From Lineus longissimus (taxonomy: Eukaryota > Nemertea > Pilidiophora > Heteronemertea > Lineidae): 64,000 bases of DNA. The translations under genes and the position numbers were made by a program. Where the stretch lies: NCBI RefSeq assembly GCF_910592395.1, contig NC_088313.1:8372501-8436500 (forward strand). The letters run 5' to 3'. Below the pieces are notes generated by a model. The model did not search any database, was not told where the DNA came from, and was given only the letters and a program-made list of their open reading frames with translations. Each line of letters starts with the position of its first letter. Position 1 is the stretch's first letter. Positions 22,161 to 31,030 of the stretch are shown in pieces.

Positions 22161-22947
22161 ATGTCCACATCATCTCATCGTATACTGTTAAAAAAACCAG
22201 TTACACGAGATGCCCTCTTTATCATGATGGAAGAAAGGCTAAGTTTCGACGGCAGAATTGCTTTGCCCTTTGGGGCCATAATTCAAGGGGCGCCCTTGAG
22301 CGGGAAAACAGAATTTACTATGCGCTTGATCGAAAATGCCAGTCGTATCTTCGATAGACCATTCGACTACATATATCTCTTCTATGGGCAGCGAAGTAAA
22401 ACCGTGGCTGAAATTGAAAGTGACACGACGAGAAAGCGAATAATGCTAGTTCAAGGACTACCCGAAAATATGGACGATTACATTCACCCGCAACAGCACA
22501 ACGGAGAGCAGAAGTTCGGATTTGCTTATCTTCGACGATTTAATGGAGGATGTCTCGAAGAGCAAAGCTATTTCCGATATGGCGACAAGAAAATGTCATC
22601 ATAATTCACTTTCCTGGATAATTCTGATGCAAAATATGTTCTACCAAGGCTCGGAACGCATTACTCTACAACGCTGCGCCCATATTTACGTGCTATTCCA
22701 TAGTCCATTAGATAAATCTACAGCCCGTCATCTCGGCTCCAGGATTATGCCGGCCAACCAACGGCTTTTCATGGAAATCTATGAAAAGGCAACTTCAAAA
22801 CCGAACGGATATCTTTTCGTCGACGGCACTCAAAATAGTCCGGAGGAGATTCGCTTCAGGACAGACCTTTTCGGAGACTATCAAAGAATATTTGTACCAC
22901 GAAAATTGTACAACAATAGTAAGCGAATTTGGCAAAAAAACCGCTAA
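22161..22947 (+). pseudogene. FtsK/A32-type DNA packaging ATPase, one frameshift
   Basis: This motor loads DNA into the capsid. From ATG 22161 the Walker A motif GAPLSGKTEF is clear. A one-base shift near 22510 is followed by Walker B LLIFDDLMED and the C-terminal region to TAA 22947. Polinton B inserted 42 bases after the stop, in the gap before the capsid genes, so it did not break this gene. Confidence 0.85.
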
Positions 22948-22988
22948 GAACAATGTGATAGGCTTCGTTTGGATGCGGTGTGTGAGAA

Positions 22989-22994
22989 GACAAC
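22989..22994. repeat. Target-site duplication of Polinton B, left copy (GACAAC)
   Basis: GACAAC immediately precedes the left terminus and recurs at 42171-42176 immediately after the right terminus. A 6-bp duplication is the Polinton norm. Confidence 0.95.
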
Positions 22995-23193
22995 AGAATA
23001 TATGTATTGTGGTGGTAGGAATCTAGGTATTTTGAAGCTATTTTAACAAAAGCCCTTACAGGCCTTTTTGTCTCAAATTAGCTTAGAAACCCCTAAGAAC
23101 CAGACACCACAATACATATATTCTATCATTCATGAAATGGTCAGTGAAGCGTTGCAGTGAAATGGTAAGGGAATACTAGAGTTCAATGGGTTA
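22995..23193. repeat. Polinton B left terminal inverted repeat
   Basis: These 199 bases match the reverse complement of 41972-42170 with two mismatches. The first ~132 bases also fold back on themselves: AGAATATATGTATTGTGGTG at 22995-23014 is repeated inverted at about 23107-23126, with imperfect pairing between around a GCCCTTACAGGC centre. Confidence 0.97.
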
Positions 23194-23480
23194 ATGTAAT
23201 CATGACTTACTGTATTCCAACAGAAAGTACACGTCAATAGCTTTCCAAGGATACATCATTGCAAATATCCATTGAGAAATGGCAGAGAAATGAACCCTTG
23301 AAGTTCGCACATCTTGACAGTCCCAGCGTATTCCAATAAATGCTGTAGGCCTACAAGACAGCTGTTACAGTGATTAATCATTGTTGCTTGAATCTATTGA
23401 AAATAATGTTGACAGTGTCTGCATGTACATGGTAACATATGTTACCAAACAATACTCACGTCCCAAAGTATTACAATGGT

Positions 23481-23606
23481 CTATTGTTCGTTAATGCGTT
23501 TATCCGACAGAATTTCGAGACATTATTTTAACGACGCAAAAATAATTTTCAGCGCTGAAAATATTTTTCGAAAATTCTGTCGGATAAACGCATTAAGACA
23601 CAATAG
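23481..23606. repeat. 126-bp palindrome (MITE-like or replication hairpin)
   Basis: CTATTGT and then TTAATGCGTTTATCCGACAG at the left are mirrored by CTGTCGGATAAACGCATTAA and ACAATAG at the right, and a smaller perfect palindrome ATTTTCAGCGCTGAAAAT lies near the right-hand stem. The outer arms pair almost perfectly for about 25 bases. It lies within Polinton B close to its left end, with no gene inside. It may be a small inserted element or a structural hairpin. Confidence 0.85.
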
Positions 23607-23767
23607 GCCTTTTCATGTCTTTTACAAGCAAAAATAATTAATGATTGCAACATCTGATATGGCCATTGTACAACTGAATATCACTATGGTTTAAAGGCAA
23701 ATGTTATTCTGATGAAATATCTCTCACCAGATTTAAGCGCTGTGTGACACATCATAAGTCTCTAATA

Positions 23768-24205
23768 ATGGAAGGATCCAATTTTTCAAATCCTGGCACA
23801 TCCCAGCAACAACAGTTTCAGCCGCAAATGCAGCAACAACAGTTTCAACAACATGTCCAGCCGCAAATGCAGCAACAACAGTTTCAACAACATGTTCAGC
23901 CGCAAATGCAGCAACAATCACCAATGGAAACGTCCAATTCGCAAGTTCTGCCCGTGACCGATAGATCACAAACATTGGCACACTTTTATGAAAGTTTACT
24001 TTCGATTCGAAAGCGTCCAGGCAACTCAAACGACATTTTGAGGGATCTCAGGAAGGACAGAAATCGATTGCTAGACAAGATTAAAAAGAAAAAAGAACGT
24101 ATGGAAAAACTCTCCTTTGAAATTCTCAAAGACCATCAGGAACTTCAATCGATTGAGAAAGAGATCGATTTGAGGAAATCAGAAATCATGAAGGAAGACT
24201 TTTAA
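23768..24205 (+). CDS. Q-rich coiled-coil protein of Polinton B
   Basis: Start at ATG 23768 gives about 145 residues. The N-terminus has tandem glutamine-rich repeats (unit around QPQMQQQQFQQHV, encoded by a 54-base DNA repeat). The C-terminal 70 residues form a charged coiled coil (KIKKKKERMEKL, then EIDLRKSEIM). A second Polinton B protein at 29781 has a comparable QQQP repeat at its start. No family is recognised. A structural or core role is possible but not shown. Confidence 0.5.
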   Translation: MEGSNFSNPGTSQQQQFQPQMQQQQFQQHVQPQMQQQQFQQHVQPQMQQQSPMETSNSQVLPVTDRSQTLAHFYESLLSIRKRPGNSNDILRDLRKDRNRLLDKIKKKKERMEKLSFEILKDHQELQSIEKEIDLRKSEIMKEDF

Positions 24206-24936
24206 CACAGGTTAGTGCTTTTTCCAATCTTTTATTTGTAGATTCATGTATGCTCCGCAATTGTACAACCGTAACCACAGATGTAAGCCTCCTGGTATTA
24301 TTCTTGCACAATGCTGTTATTGATTCCATGGAGACATGATGTTAACGTCACACTTCCTCCATCTGGTGAGATTGTGCGTAACTGAAATCTTCATTCATCT
24401 TGCAGACAACCACTGGTAGGCCCCAGTTGACGACGACTGTGTCCATTCACATGTACCCTGGTGTGCCCTGGTGACACTGATTTTGACAGACCACAGCCGT
24501 GATGGGAATGCCAATTACATTCAGGAGTGGACCCTACTGATTATCTTTGCAGATAACTCTCTTTAAACCAACATTTGAAAATAGATTTCATGTAAATTGA
24601 TAGGATGACATGAGGATATCTTTCAAAATCTTTTAGTCTAGAATAAAACAGTCCTCTAGTAAAGAAGTGTGTTGTGTGTTGTTCAGTTCTTCATGAGCTA
24701 GGTGATGACGTCATGGGCGGGAATTTTTGAACTACCGGTAGTCAAAGATATATGTAATTCTGCTTAAAGGGATTAGATGCGGTGGTTTATCTGTGTAGTA
24801 AGGGGAATGATGTACCAGTTTGACACCATGTGGCGCCACCTGTAGTATTTCTATTTACTGTGGAACCAAGTGGTTTTTAGAGGTCTTAATTTTGCCTGGA
24901 AAATGTAACATAATTTTACTAGTAAATAAATAGAAA
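24206..24936. other. Non-coding stretch upstream of the Polinton B capsid gene
   Basis: There is no supported gene in 730 bases. It contains TGATGACGTCATGG near 24702 (a CRE/ATF-like palindrome TGACGTCA) and an AT-rich run directly before the capsid start. It probably includes the promoter of the capsid gene cluster. Confidence 0.4.
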
Positions 24937-26193
24937 ATGGCAACAGGATATTTATTAAATACCGAAAGGGCACATAAGATTCCACTTGGTTTGAAAGCTG
25001 AGAGGCAGCATCATATCATTACTCATAACCCATCATCTGCTAACCCCAAAGAAACACTGTATGTTAGAATACCGGCATTGCGAGAGAATACATTCTTTGT
25101 ACCTAAATCTCTTTATCTGTCTGCTGATGTAACCATTTCTGGTGATTCTAAAAATAGTGTTGTAAATAATCTTGGTAGAAACCTGATTTCAAAGATGGTG
25201 GTTAAGTGGGGAACAGAGCAGATATTTGACCTTGACGAATACAGTCATTATTCTACATTTAAAGATCTGTGGTTTACAGAAGAAGAAAGAAATGATAGAG
25301 TTTTTCAGGGTATTCAGTCAAAAAATCTTAGAGAATTAAGATCAGGAGTCGCTGAAGCTGATGTCACTGGAGAAACAGCTAATGAAAAGACTTTAAAGAA
25401 AGTGTTTGACAAGAAGTACAAAATACCATTAGATTTTGAACTATTCCATCATCATGCTCCATTTTACAAGTTTCCAATTCAAGAAGATGTTATCATTGAA
25501 ATAACTTTAGCACCAAAGGAGGAAATCATAGTCACCACAACCACAGCTAGCATGGGCTACAAACTAGAGAATATTTGTTTTGAATATGATACCGTAGCCA
25601 ACAAAATGATTGCTAGTCAATTGAGTAACAAGTACAATTCTGGATTCTCAATATTTTATGATTGGGTAGACCATTTTAAGACAGTCAATGTTACTGCTAA
25701 TGAAACACTAATTAATGAGAACATCAACTTTCCAAGAATGTCTATTAAAGGATTATTATTACTATTTGTGTCTGACTATGTAGATGGAGCTAGAGATTCG
25801 GAGAAGTTTGAAAACCCTAACATAAGTAAAGTGCAGATCACAATAGAGGGTGTTGCCAATCAGGTGTTCCCAGAAGGAATGAGAATGATGGATCAATGGG
25901 AGGAGATCAAGAAACATTTTATGTCTGAAGATTTGAAGAAAACTCATGACTGTAACATGACCATGGAAAAATACTATGGTGATTCTAATCACTATGGTTT
26001 ATGGTTGGACCTGAGAACTTCTGAGGATAATCGCCTTCACGGATCAGGAAAGAAGCTCCAGAACACAAAAGATGGTATTCAATTATCTATTACAAAGAAA
26101 TCTGGAAAGGGACCATACAAAATGCACATATTCGTGGTTTCTGATGCCCAGGTAAACATCCAGAATTCTCAGATTGCTTCACTCCAGCACTGA
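24937..26193 (+). CDS. Major capsid protein of Polinton B (double jelly-roll type)
   Basis: The intact 418-residue frame starts at ATG 24937. It begins with a short conserved-looking lead and continues as beta-strand-rich sequence with alternating hydrophobic residues, including FVPKSLYLSADVTI, MVVKWGTEQIFDL (a strand with the surface-exposed loop WGTEQ), FYKFPIQEDVIIEITL and YKMHIFVVSD near the end. Length, position at the head of the structural gene cluster and strand-rich design fit the double-jelly-roll capsid protein of Polintons, but it is clearly different from the Polinton A capsid protein, so the two elements belong to different lineages. A structure prediction would be decisive. Confidence 0.6.
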   Translation: MATGYLLNTERAHKIPLGLKAERQHHIITHNPSSANPKETLYVRIPALRENTFFVPKSLYLSADVTISGDSKNSVVNNLGRNLISKMVVKWGTEQIFDLDEYSHYSTFKDLWFTEEERNDRVFQGIQSKNLRELRSGVAEADVTGETANEKTLKKVFDKKYKIPLDFELFHHHAPFYKFPIQEDVIIEITLAPKEEIIVTTTTASMGYKLENICFEYDTVANKMIASQLSNKYNSGFSIFYDWVDHFKTVNVTANETLINENINFPRMSIKGLLLLFVSDYVDGARDSEKFENPNISKVQITIEGVANQVFPEGMRMMDQWEEIKKHFMSEDLKKTHDCNMTMEKYYGDSNHYGLWLDLRTSEDNRLHGSGKKLQNTKDGIQLSITKKSGKGPYKMHIFVVSDAQVNIQNSQIASLQH

Positions 26194-26272
26194 GGTGCTG
26201 CAAGAACAAAAGTTCGCTCCAACACTGAATACTAGATAAATGAGTTTTACTAGTGATTTTCTAAGTAATTAA

Positions 26273-26509
26273 ATGGATACACCAGGAAAGAAAGATATCA
26301 TAAATACACTATATCAAAGTTTACTGTTGGCATCAACAACAATTGGTTACTCTATGTTACTGAAAAGGTTCTTGAGAATCAATATTGGTCCCCCAAGTCA
26401 GGCCAACCTAGAGGAAATTCTTAAACTGGGAGGAAATGTAGCTATTAGTAATGGAACATTAGAGTACCTTTACGATCAAGGAATCCTACCCAGAAATATT
26501 ATGAAGTAA
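26273..26509 (+). CDS. Small unknown protein, 78 aa
   Basis: ATG 26273 lies in the context TTAAATG. The product has a weakly hydrophobic helix at residues 12-28 (YQSLLLASTTIGYSMLL) followed by a basic stretch and a soluble end. It sits between the capsid and penton-like genes, so a minor structural protein is plausible. No family is known to me. Confidence 0.5.
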   Translation: MDTPGKKDIINTLYQSLLLASTTIGYSMLLKRFLRINIGPPSQANLEEILKLGGNVAISNGTLEYLYDQGILPRNIMK

Positions 26510-26566
26510 GAATAATTTACTCATTTGATAAAAGGTAAATTTGAAAACGAAAATTTGCTTAAGTAA

Positions 26567-27334
26567 ATGGTTACTGTAATGAACATAGATTCAAGTGACT
26601 ATCCAGATCAGAGTTCAAATGATTTAACAGTCAATCTCAAGACTGAAATTCAGGATGCATGTAGCATCACTTTAACTTTTGCAGTAATACCTTGTACATT
26701 CTACAACATAAGTGCAGCCAGGGAGAATAACCGAATCAAAGTTAAGGGGTTTGATGTGGCAGAGATTACGCTACCAGATGGTCTCTATGACCTACAGAGC
26801 TTTTCAAAAGTATTTGCGGATAAGTTGAAAGAAAATAGTATGAGTAGAGGTGCTGTCAGATTTGACCTTGAAGAACCAACAGGTAAGGCCATCTTACACT
26901 TCCTAAAGAGAAAAAATGAGGCGCATTATCAGATCTATTTTCTTGGTAAAAGTAATGAATTATTTGGCATGAAATCAGAATGGCCTTACCCTTTAGACAA
27001 TAAAAGTAAGGATGATGTTGTAAGCGAGAAACCCATCAATTTTAGACCAATTAACCATTTTGTTTTTCACTGTGACATAATCGAATCTAATAGTGTATTA
27101 AGTAATGGTGAAGCATCTGATGTGCTAACCACAAGACCAATAAAGGAAGCTAATTTTGGGGATTTAATAGCATACACATTTGAGAAACCAATAGCAATTC
27201 CCTGTAAACCAAGATTCAATAAGCTGAATATTCGCTTAACTGATGAAAAAGGTGAAATCATCGATCTTAATGGTCATAATGTACAGTACCAATTGGTATT
27301 AACTCGAGCTATGCTCTCAGGGACACAACATTGA
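26567..27334 (+). CDS. Penton-like minor capsid protein 1 of Polinton B
   Basis: The frame of 255 residues starts at ATG 26567 inside AAGTAAATG. The N-terminus has the pattern seen in penton-like proteins (polar lead, then AVIPCTFYNISAARENNRI). The C-terminal block FNKLNIRLTDEKGEIIDL then QLVLTR matches the family ending in which strand residues precede a D-x-x-G-x-x-I-D/P turn. The last seven residues come from one of the double-hairpin repeats (27304-27327), which has replaced the native end. It follows the major capsid gene, as expected for a capsid operon. Confidence 0.65.
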   Translation: MVTVMNIDSSDYPDQSSNDLTVNLKTEIQDACSITLTFAVIPCTFYNISAARENNRIKVKGFDVAEITLPDGLYDLQSFSKVFADKLKENSMSRGAVRFDLEEPTGKAILHFLKRKNEAHYQIYFLGKSNELFGMKSEWPYPLDNKSKDDVVSEKPINFRPINHFVFHCDIIESNSVLSNGEASDVLTTRPIKEANFGDLIAYTFEKPIAIPCKPRFNKLNIRLTDEKGEIIDLNGHNVQYQLVLTRAMLSGTQH

Positions 27335-27356
27335 AATTAAAATTCGTTGAAATTAA

Positions 27357-27815
27357 ATGGCTGGCATTGGCATGTTATTTGGATCTGCAATAATCAATGG
27401 ATTAGCATTCACTGGATCCGGTTACCTTTTTAAAAAACTAGACAAGAATGGCTATGAGACTGAAGTGAAAAGACATGATTTGGCTCAGGAGCAATTACAG
27501 AAGGCCTCCACAGAATGGGATGAGCATAGGAAAAGTACTATTGACTTTGTTAATCTTGAATTAAAGAGAGAAAGAGACGCTTCTATTGATTTTAACAATA
27601 CTGATTCAGCACTTACTGCTTACAATCATTTACATCCAGAAAGAACTATTGTACTACCTCAGCGACCACAATTAAGTGATTACTACCAACCTAGTGATGA
27701 AATGAAGAAATACGAGTACCTATGGATTATCCTAGGACTTAGTGGTTTAGGGTTAATAATTTATTATTTTACTAGGGTTAGAAAGACTAAGACAACTGAT
27801 CGGACACAGTCCTGA
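27357..27815 (+). CDS. Small membrane-associated protein of Polinton B, 152 aa
   Basis: Start ATG 27357 in ATTAAATG. A glycine-rich hydrophobic N-terminus (GIGMLFGSAIINGLAFTG), an alpha-helical charged middle and a C-terminal transmembrane helix (WIILGLSGLGLIIYYF) with basic residues after it are visible. Such N-terminal Gly-rich helices occur in membrane-active virion proteins of this virus group, so a penetration or membrane role is possible. The last residues (DRTQS) come from an adjacent hairpin repeat. Confidence 0.5.
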   Translation: MAGIGMLFGSAIINGLAFTGSGYLFKKLDKNGYETEVKRHDLAQEQLQKASTEWDEHRKSTIDFVNLELKRERDASIDFNNTDSALTAYNHLHPERTIVLPQRPQLSDYYQPSDEMKKYEYLWIILGLSGLGLIIYYFTRVRKTKTTDRTQS

Positions 27816-27909
27816 TGATCGGACACAGTCCTGAGAGCATAGCTCGATCAGAAGCGGGACTAAGATTTTTGATGGGAAAGAGTAAATCCAAATGGATGTT
27901 GTAGTCTAA

Positions 27910-28021
27910 TGATCAGTTTTGATCCTTTTTTCATCTTAAGTTCTTCTATGTAGTACTGTCTTTTCTGATCAGTTTTGATCCTTTTTTCATCTTAAGTTCT
28001 TCTATGTAGTACTGTCTTTTC
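27910..28021. repeat. 56-bp tandem duplication at the end of the ATPase gene
   Basis: The 56-base unit beginning TGATCAGTTTTGATCC occurs twice head to tail (27910-27965 and 27966-28021). Because 56 is not a multiple of three it changes the register of the ATPase C-terminus, which now ends soon after the junction. Confidence 0.95.
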
Positions 28022-28536
28022 TCCTTAGGAATAACACTGTTTTCTTCTAAGGCATCTTTCATGGCTGATTCATCCTTATTAAAAAATAATACTAAAATTC
28101 TTATGTTCTCTCTGTAGTCCTTAACAACTGAATTGTACTTCTGAACTAGTAACCAAACAGTGAGATTGTAGTGCCTGCCGGAAAAGGCAAGATTACATAA
28201 CTCGGACACCTTCTTTTTTGTGTCTCTCAAATTAGCACAGTCATCAATGAGGAATAATGTGTTAGAACCAGCAAAGGTCAGAGTAGCAAACTGAAGCACA
28301 AGGTCCAAATTACTGGCCACAGCTTCGGGATTAACTATGTAGACGTTCTTGTCTTGGTAAATCCATTTCCTTTCATATGTCTTATTGTTGAAATATGTTG
28401 GACAGAAAATTACTATGTTCTGGAACTTGTGCCGATACTCCTTTTCTAAGAGGTCAAGGGCAAAATATGTCTTACCACAATTGGTAACACCAGAAATTAA
28501 CATATTGTGTGGCTCGTAAATAAATACTTCACTCAT
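27946..28536 (-). CDS. FtsK/A32-type DNA packaging ATPase of Polinton B
   Basis: The frame of 196 residues starts at ATG 28536. Walker A is SGVTNCGKT (residues ~14-22), Walker B LFLIDDCAN, and a sensor-like region TVWLLVQKYNS follows. It packages element DNA into the procapsid. The end has been altered by a 56-bp tandem duplication, so the last six residues are not native, but the catalytic core is complete. It is transcribed divergently from the integrase, sharing the palindrome CATTTAAATG that contains both start codons. Confidence 0.85.
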   Translation of the reverse strand: MSEVFIYEPHNMLISGVTNCGKTYFALDLLEKEYRHKFQNIVIFCPTYFNNKTYERKWIYQDKNVYIVNPEAVASNLDLVLQFATLTFAGSNTLFLIDDCANLRDTKKKVSELCNLAFSGRHYNLTVWLLVQKYNSVVKDYRENIRILVLFFNKDESAMKDALEENSVIPKEKRQYYIEELKMKKGSKLIRKDSTT

Positions 28537-28543
28537 TTAAATG
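28534..28543. promoter_or_regulatory. Palindromic divergent start CATTTAAATG
   Basis: This 10-base perfect palindrome holds the ATPase ATG on the minus strand (28536-28534) and the integrase ATG on the plus strand (28541-28543), leaving only TTAA between. The TAAATG context recurs at other start codons of Polinton B (26567, 26273, 27357, 30757, 31031, 37291, 38192, 41957). It resembles the TAAAT(G) element of poxvirus late promoters; whether it acts as a promoter here is inference. Confidence 0.6.
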
Positions 28544-29692
28544 AATGTAAAGGATGACACACAGCAGTATCTAAGGGATTTGTACTACAACCCTGAGAGT
28601 CCCGTGGCTTACAGTTCTTTGAGTAAAATCTGGAAACAGGTCAAGGAAGATATGACTTCGTCACGAGAGCAGAGCACAACTTCGTTGTTAGGGACAAAGT
28701 CCCGCTCAGGAAAACTTATTAAAAAAAAAGAAGTGAAAGAATTTCTAGAAACACTACCAACTCACCAACTACACAAACCGGCCATTAAGAAATTCACCTT
28801 CAGGAAGACAATGGTATCGTACATCGATCAACAATGGCAAGCAGATCTGGTTGACATGCAAAAATTTGAGAAACAGAATAAGGGTTTCAGATTCATTTTA
28901 ACAGTCATAGATCTATTTAGTCGTTTTTCTTGGGCTCTAGCAGTTAAGAGTAAGAGGGGAGAAGAAATCAGAGATGCATTTAAAGTGATATTTGAGGAAG
29001 CAAAACCAACGAAAATCCAGTTTGATGACGGTAAAGAATTTTACAACAAACACTTCAAGGAACTCTTAACAGAAAATGACATAGAATGGTTCTCCACAAA
29101 ATCTGATAAGAAGGCAGCAGTAGTAGAGAGATTCAATAGAACCCTTAAAGAAAAAATGTGGCGTTATTTCACCGCTAAGGAGACTGACAAGTGGATTGAC
29201 GTTCTGGATGACCTGGTCAGCGGCTACAATAACACATTTCACTCATCAATAGGTATGAAACCTGTAGACGCCAGAAAGATGGAAAACGAAGGAACAGTGT
29301 GGTACAATCTTTACGGTCTTCACCTCAAAGAGACATTTGGTGATCCAAAGTACAAAGTAGGTGACAGTGTAAGAATTTCAAAGTACAAGTCCATTTTCGG
29401 TAAAGGTTACATGCCCAACTACACTGAGGAGGTGTTCCAAATCAAACAGATCATCTTTACTCACCCTATCGTCTACCAGCTTGAGGATTACCACAAAGAA
29501 GAAATTCAAGGATATTTCTATGAAGAGGAATTGAGCTATGTTCCTAATCCTGACCAGCTAGAGTACAAGATCGAGAAAATCCTAAGGTACAAGACCAGTA
29601 AAGGCAAGAAATACGGATTAGTGAAGTGGAAGGGTTACAGTGATAAGTTCAATGAATGGTTACCAGTTTCTGATATCAAATCATTGAAATGA
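28541..29692 (+). CDS. int: Integrase with chromodomain of Polinton B
   Basis: The intact 383-residue frame starts at ATG 28541. The DDE core is complete: D in QWQADLVDM (about residue 100), D in FDDGKEF (about 165), E in VVERFNRT (about 200), followed by an SH3-like stretch (GDSVRISKYK) and a C-terminal chromodomain (YKIEKILRYK, then VKWKGYSDKFNEW). Residues 44-57 come from a double-hairpin repeat lying between the N-terminal helical region and the core, a tolerated insertion. This gene, unlike its Polinton A counterpart, has no lesion. Confidence 0.92.
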   Translation: MNVKDDTQQYLRDLYYNPESPVAYSSLSKIWKQVKEDMTSSREQSTTSLLGTKSRSGKLIKKKEVKEFLETLPTHQLHKPAIKKFTFRKTMVSYIDQQWQADLVDMQKFEKQNKGFRFILTVIDLFSRFSWALAVKSKRGEEIRDAFKVIFEEAKPTKIQFDDGKEFYNKHFKELLTENDIEWFSTKSDKKAAVVERFNRTLKEKMWRYFTAKETDKWIDVLDDLVSGYNNTFHSSIGMKPVDARKMENEGTVWYNLYGLHLKETFGDPKYKVGDSVRISKYKSIFGKGYMPNYTEEVFQIKQIIFTHPIVYQLEDYHKEEIQGYFYEEELSYVPNPDQLEYKIEKILRYKTSKGKKYGLVKWKGYSDKFNEWLPVSDIKSLK

Positions 29693-29780
29693 AATAAAGT
29701 CTCTAAAGTGACTTAAGTCACAAGAACAAGTTCGAAAAACGTAATTAAAAAAAAAAATGTCCTACTAAATAAAGAAAGAA

Positions 29781-30737
29781 ATGGATGGAGCAATATTTAA
29801 TGCTACTGTCAATGTGTATCAGCAACAACCTATGTATCAGCAGCAACCTATGTTTCAGCAGCAACCTATGTATCAGCAACAACCAGTAATTTCAGGACCT
29901 ACAATTTATTGTGTTAAGTGCTGTGAAAAGAAACCTGAAATTAATTTTGAAAAGAACAGGCGTAATAAACTACTTGATTACTGTAAAGAATGTGGTTCAA
30001 GTAAAATCAAGGGATGTAATAAATGTTATGAAAATAAATTACTAAGTGATGGTGAATTTGGTAAAGACGGAAATAGAGGTAACTGCAGATCATGTTTTAA
30101 TTCATATTACAAAAAGGATTACCTTGACCAAAATGGTAATAGAGACAGACACAAAATTAGAGTTGGTCTAAACCGCATTTCTAAGGGAGAGTGTACCGGT
30201 AATTCATCATTCAATCTAGGATGTACAGACAGTTTCTTCTCACAGTGGTTAGAGTACCAGAGGAGTCTATCTCCAATAGGACAAAGTCCCGAGAACAGAG
30301 TTCGAATAGTAGAAGAAGAGTTGGATCATGTCTTACCAATCAAGGAATTCAAAGATAAACCTGAACTGTGCTTTGCTTGGTTTAACATTAGACCAATGTC
30401 TAAAACACAAAACAGACAGAAGAGTGCTAAAGTAGACTACACACTATTTAAGGATCAATTGGATAGGTCAATGGATTTCATGGTAAAAATGAGAAGTGAA
30501 AACTGGTTTGTCTTTCGAGACCAGGATGTAATACCAAATTGGAAAATAGTGATATCACAGCATTTCGGGGATTATCTTCGTGATGAAAATATGATTCTGC
30601 TTGATAGATTATCGAATTTAAATAATAACATGAGAATGAACCAGAACATTAACATATGTAGTCAGACAGAAATCATAAACGAGATGATTAAGTTGAATAA
30701 TAGACTTGAAAGAAATTTACTCTTTGCAGTGAATTGA
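29781..30737 (+). CDS. Zinc-ribbon plus HNH-like endonuclease, 318 aa
   Basis: ATG 29781 starts a glutamine/proline repeat (QQQPMY units, residues 12-35). Residues 48-115 hold a double zinc module (YCVKCC, YCKECG, GCNKC, NCRSC). From about residue 165 comes an HNH-like nuclease pattern, ELDHVLPIKEF with the catalytic DH, then FAWFNIRPMSKTQNRQK with the conserved N-x-R-P and N. Such nucleases could act in replication-intermediate processing or in element competition. A double-hairpin repeat contributes SPIGQSPENRV between the zinc module and the DH motif. The related zinc module at 19994 in Polinton A lacks the nuclease. Confidence 0.65.
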   Translation: MDGAIFNATVNVYQQQPMYQQQPMFQQQPMYQQQPVISGPTIYCVKCCEKKPEINFEKNRRNKLLDYCKECGSSKIKGCNKCYENKLLSDGEFGKDGNRGNCRSCFNSYYKKDYLDQNGNRDRHKIRVGLNRISKGECTGNSSFNLGCTDSFFSQWLEYQRSLSPIGQSPENRVRIVEEELDHVLPIKEFKDKPELCFAWFNIRPMSKTQNRQKSAKVDYTLFKDQLDRSMDFMVKMRSENWFVFRDQDVIPNWKIVISQHFGDYLRDENMILLDRLSNLNNNMRMNQNINICSQTEIINEMIKLNNRLERNLLFAVN

Positions 30738-30756
30738 TTTTATTTTACTTAATTAA

Positions 30757-31026
30757 ATGAATAGAACTTGGGGTTACACAAAACGACCACGTAATTGGAA
30801 AGAAAGATTAGAACGATTTCATAGAGAATTAGAGGCAGAAGTAGAGTCAAAGTTGGAGCCTGGTCCCGAAAAACCTTTAAAACCTGCTGTGCCTGCTGGG
30901 TCAGAAAAACCTGTTGGGTCAGAAAAACCTTTAAAATTTAATGTACAACAAAAACCTGTAGTGTCTGTAGGATCAACACTAAACACTAGAAATGACAGAA
31001 CAACTGATTCTAGTTATTCCCACTAA
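30757..31026 (+). CDS. Small basic/proline-rich protein, 89 aa
   Basis: ATG 30757 in AATTAAATG. The first 30 residues are basic and amphipathic (TKRPRNWKERLERFHREL); the rest is a low-complexity repeat of EKPLKP and VGSEKP units. No homology is recognised. Its start-codon context and tight spacing (the next start is 5 bases after its stop) support it as a real gene. Confidence 0.4.
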   Translation: MNRTWGYTKRPRNWKERLERFHRELEAEVESKLEPGPEKPLKPAVPAGSEKPVGSEKPLKFNVQQKPVVSVGSTLNTRNDRTTDSSYSH

Positions 31027-31030
31027 TTAA

